Below are positions 63,968 to 64,000 of a DNA stretch of 64,000 nt, in pieces. The stretch covers positions 620,001-684,000 of the forward strand of contig NZ_FOWV01000002.1 of the NCBI RefSeq assembly GCF_900115545.1. The letters are read 5' to 3'. This stretch comes from Ralstonia sp. NFACC01. GTDB lineage: Bacteria; Pseudomonadota; Gammaproteobacteria; Burkholderiales; Burkholderiaceae. A program made the translations under genes and the position numbers. Position 1 is the first letter of the stretch; each line of letters opens with the position of its first letter. The notes below the pieces were generated by a model. It was not told the origin of the DNA. It saw only the letters and a list, made by a program, of their open reading frames with translations, and made no database searches.

Positions 63968-64000
63968 GATGTTTTTTCCTCCTATGCAAAATGGTTGATC

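Overview
The window looks like a chromosomal or megaplasmid segment of a high-GC betaproteobacterium close to Ralstonia/Cupriavidus (Burkholderiales). This rests on the product set (homogentisate, kynurenine and 2-keto-3-deoxygluconate catabolism, many LysR regulators, Bordetella/Burkholderia-type porins), strong G/C third-position bias, and an exact TTCG-N16-TTCG (hrpII-type) box in front of an effector-like gene, a signal known from Ralstonia solanacearum. The species cannot be fixed by reading alone. I saw no insertion sequence, prophage, CRISPR array, rRNA or tRNA.

Layout. 1-6.4 kb: a large unrecognised protein cut by the left edge, a DHA2 drug exporter with its MarR regulator, a CorA-type channel and Tag glycosylase. 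6.0-19.3 kb: an accessory catabolic region. It holds two porins, a periplasmic LVIVD propeller with a cytochrome c, a 2-hydroxyacid dehydrogenase, two VOC proteins, an alpha/beta hydrolase, a DapA-like aldolase, an FAH-family enzyme, a GntR/FCD regulator and an ABC importer. Three intergenic regions of this block share the core TGTATACA, so much of it is probably one GntR regulon. 19.3-30.4 kb: a LysR gene, then a near-continuous operon encoding every step from (3-hydroxy)kynurenine through 3-hydroxyanthranilate and 2-aminomuconate to pyruvate and acetyl-CoA, ending in an amino-acid permease.

30.5-43 kb: an FMN reductase, a CynX-type transporter, a DUF2520 protein, a YddG-like exporter, a tiny DUF3309 protein, a tripartite RND efflux operon, and an ankyrin-plus-lipase protein with the hrpII box. 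43-49.4 kb: metE/metR with a MetR box and terminator, a LysR/acyl-CoA dehydrogenase pair, and a PaiB-like protein. 49.5-54.9 kb: fumarylacetoacetase, homogentisate dioxygenase, an aromatic-acid transporter and a divergent LysR, with a hairpin-rich repeat between the two enzymes.

54.9-62.1 kb: a KdgR-type regulon (KdgT, KduI, KduD, IclR regulator, an FAH hydrolase, an SDR, a periplasmic NTF2-like protein, an aldo/keto reductase), with paired palindromes between kdgT and kduI. It has no visible KDG kinase or aldolase, which suggests an oxidative/hydrolytic way of splitting 2-keto-3-deoxy sugar acids. 62.1-64 kb: an overlapping rtcB-prfH pair (ribosome/RNA repair) preceded by a possible 14-residue leader peptide.

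The leads most likely to be undescribed are the GntR regulon with its LVIVD/cytochrome/porin module, the sugar-acid hydrolase branch, the ankyrin-lipase effector candidate, and the leader ORF ahead of rtcB-prfH.
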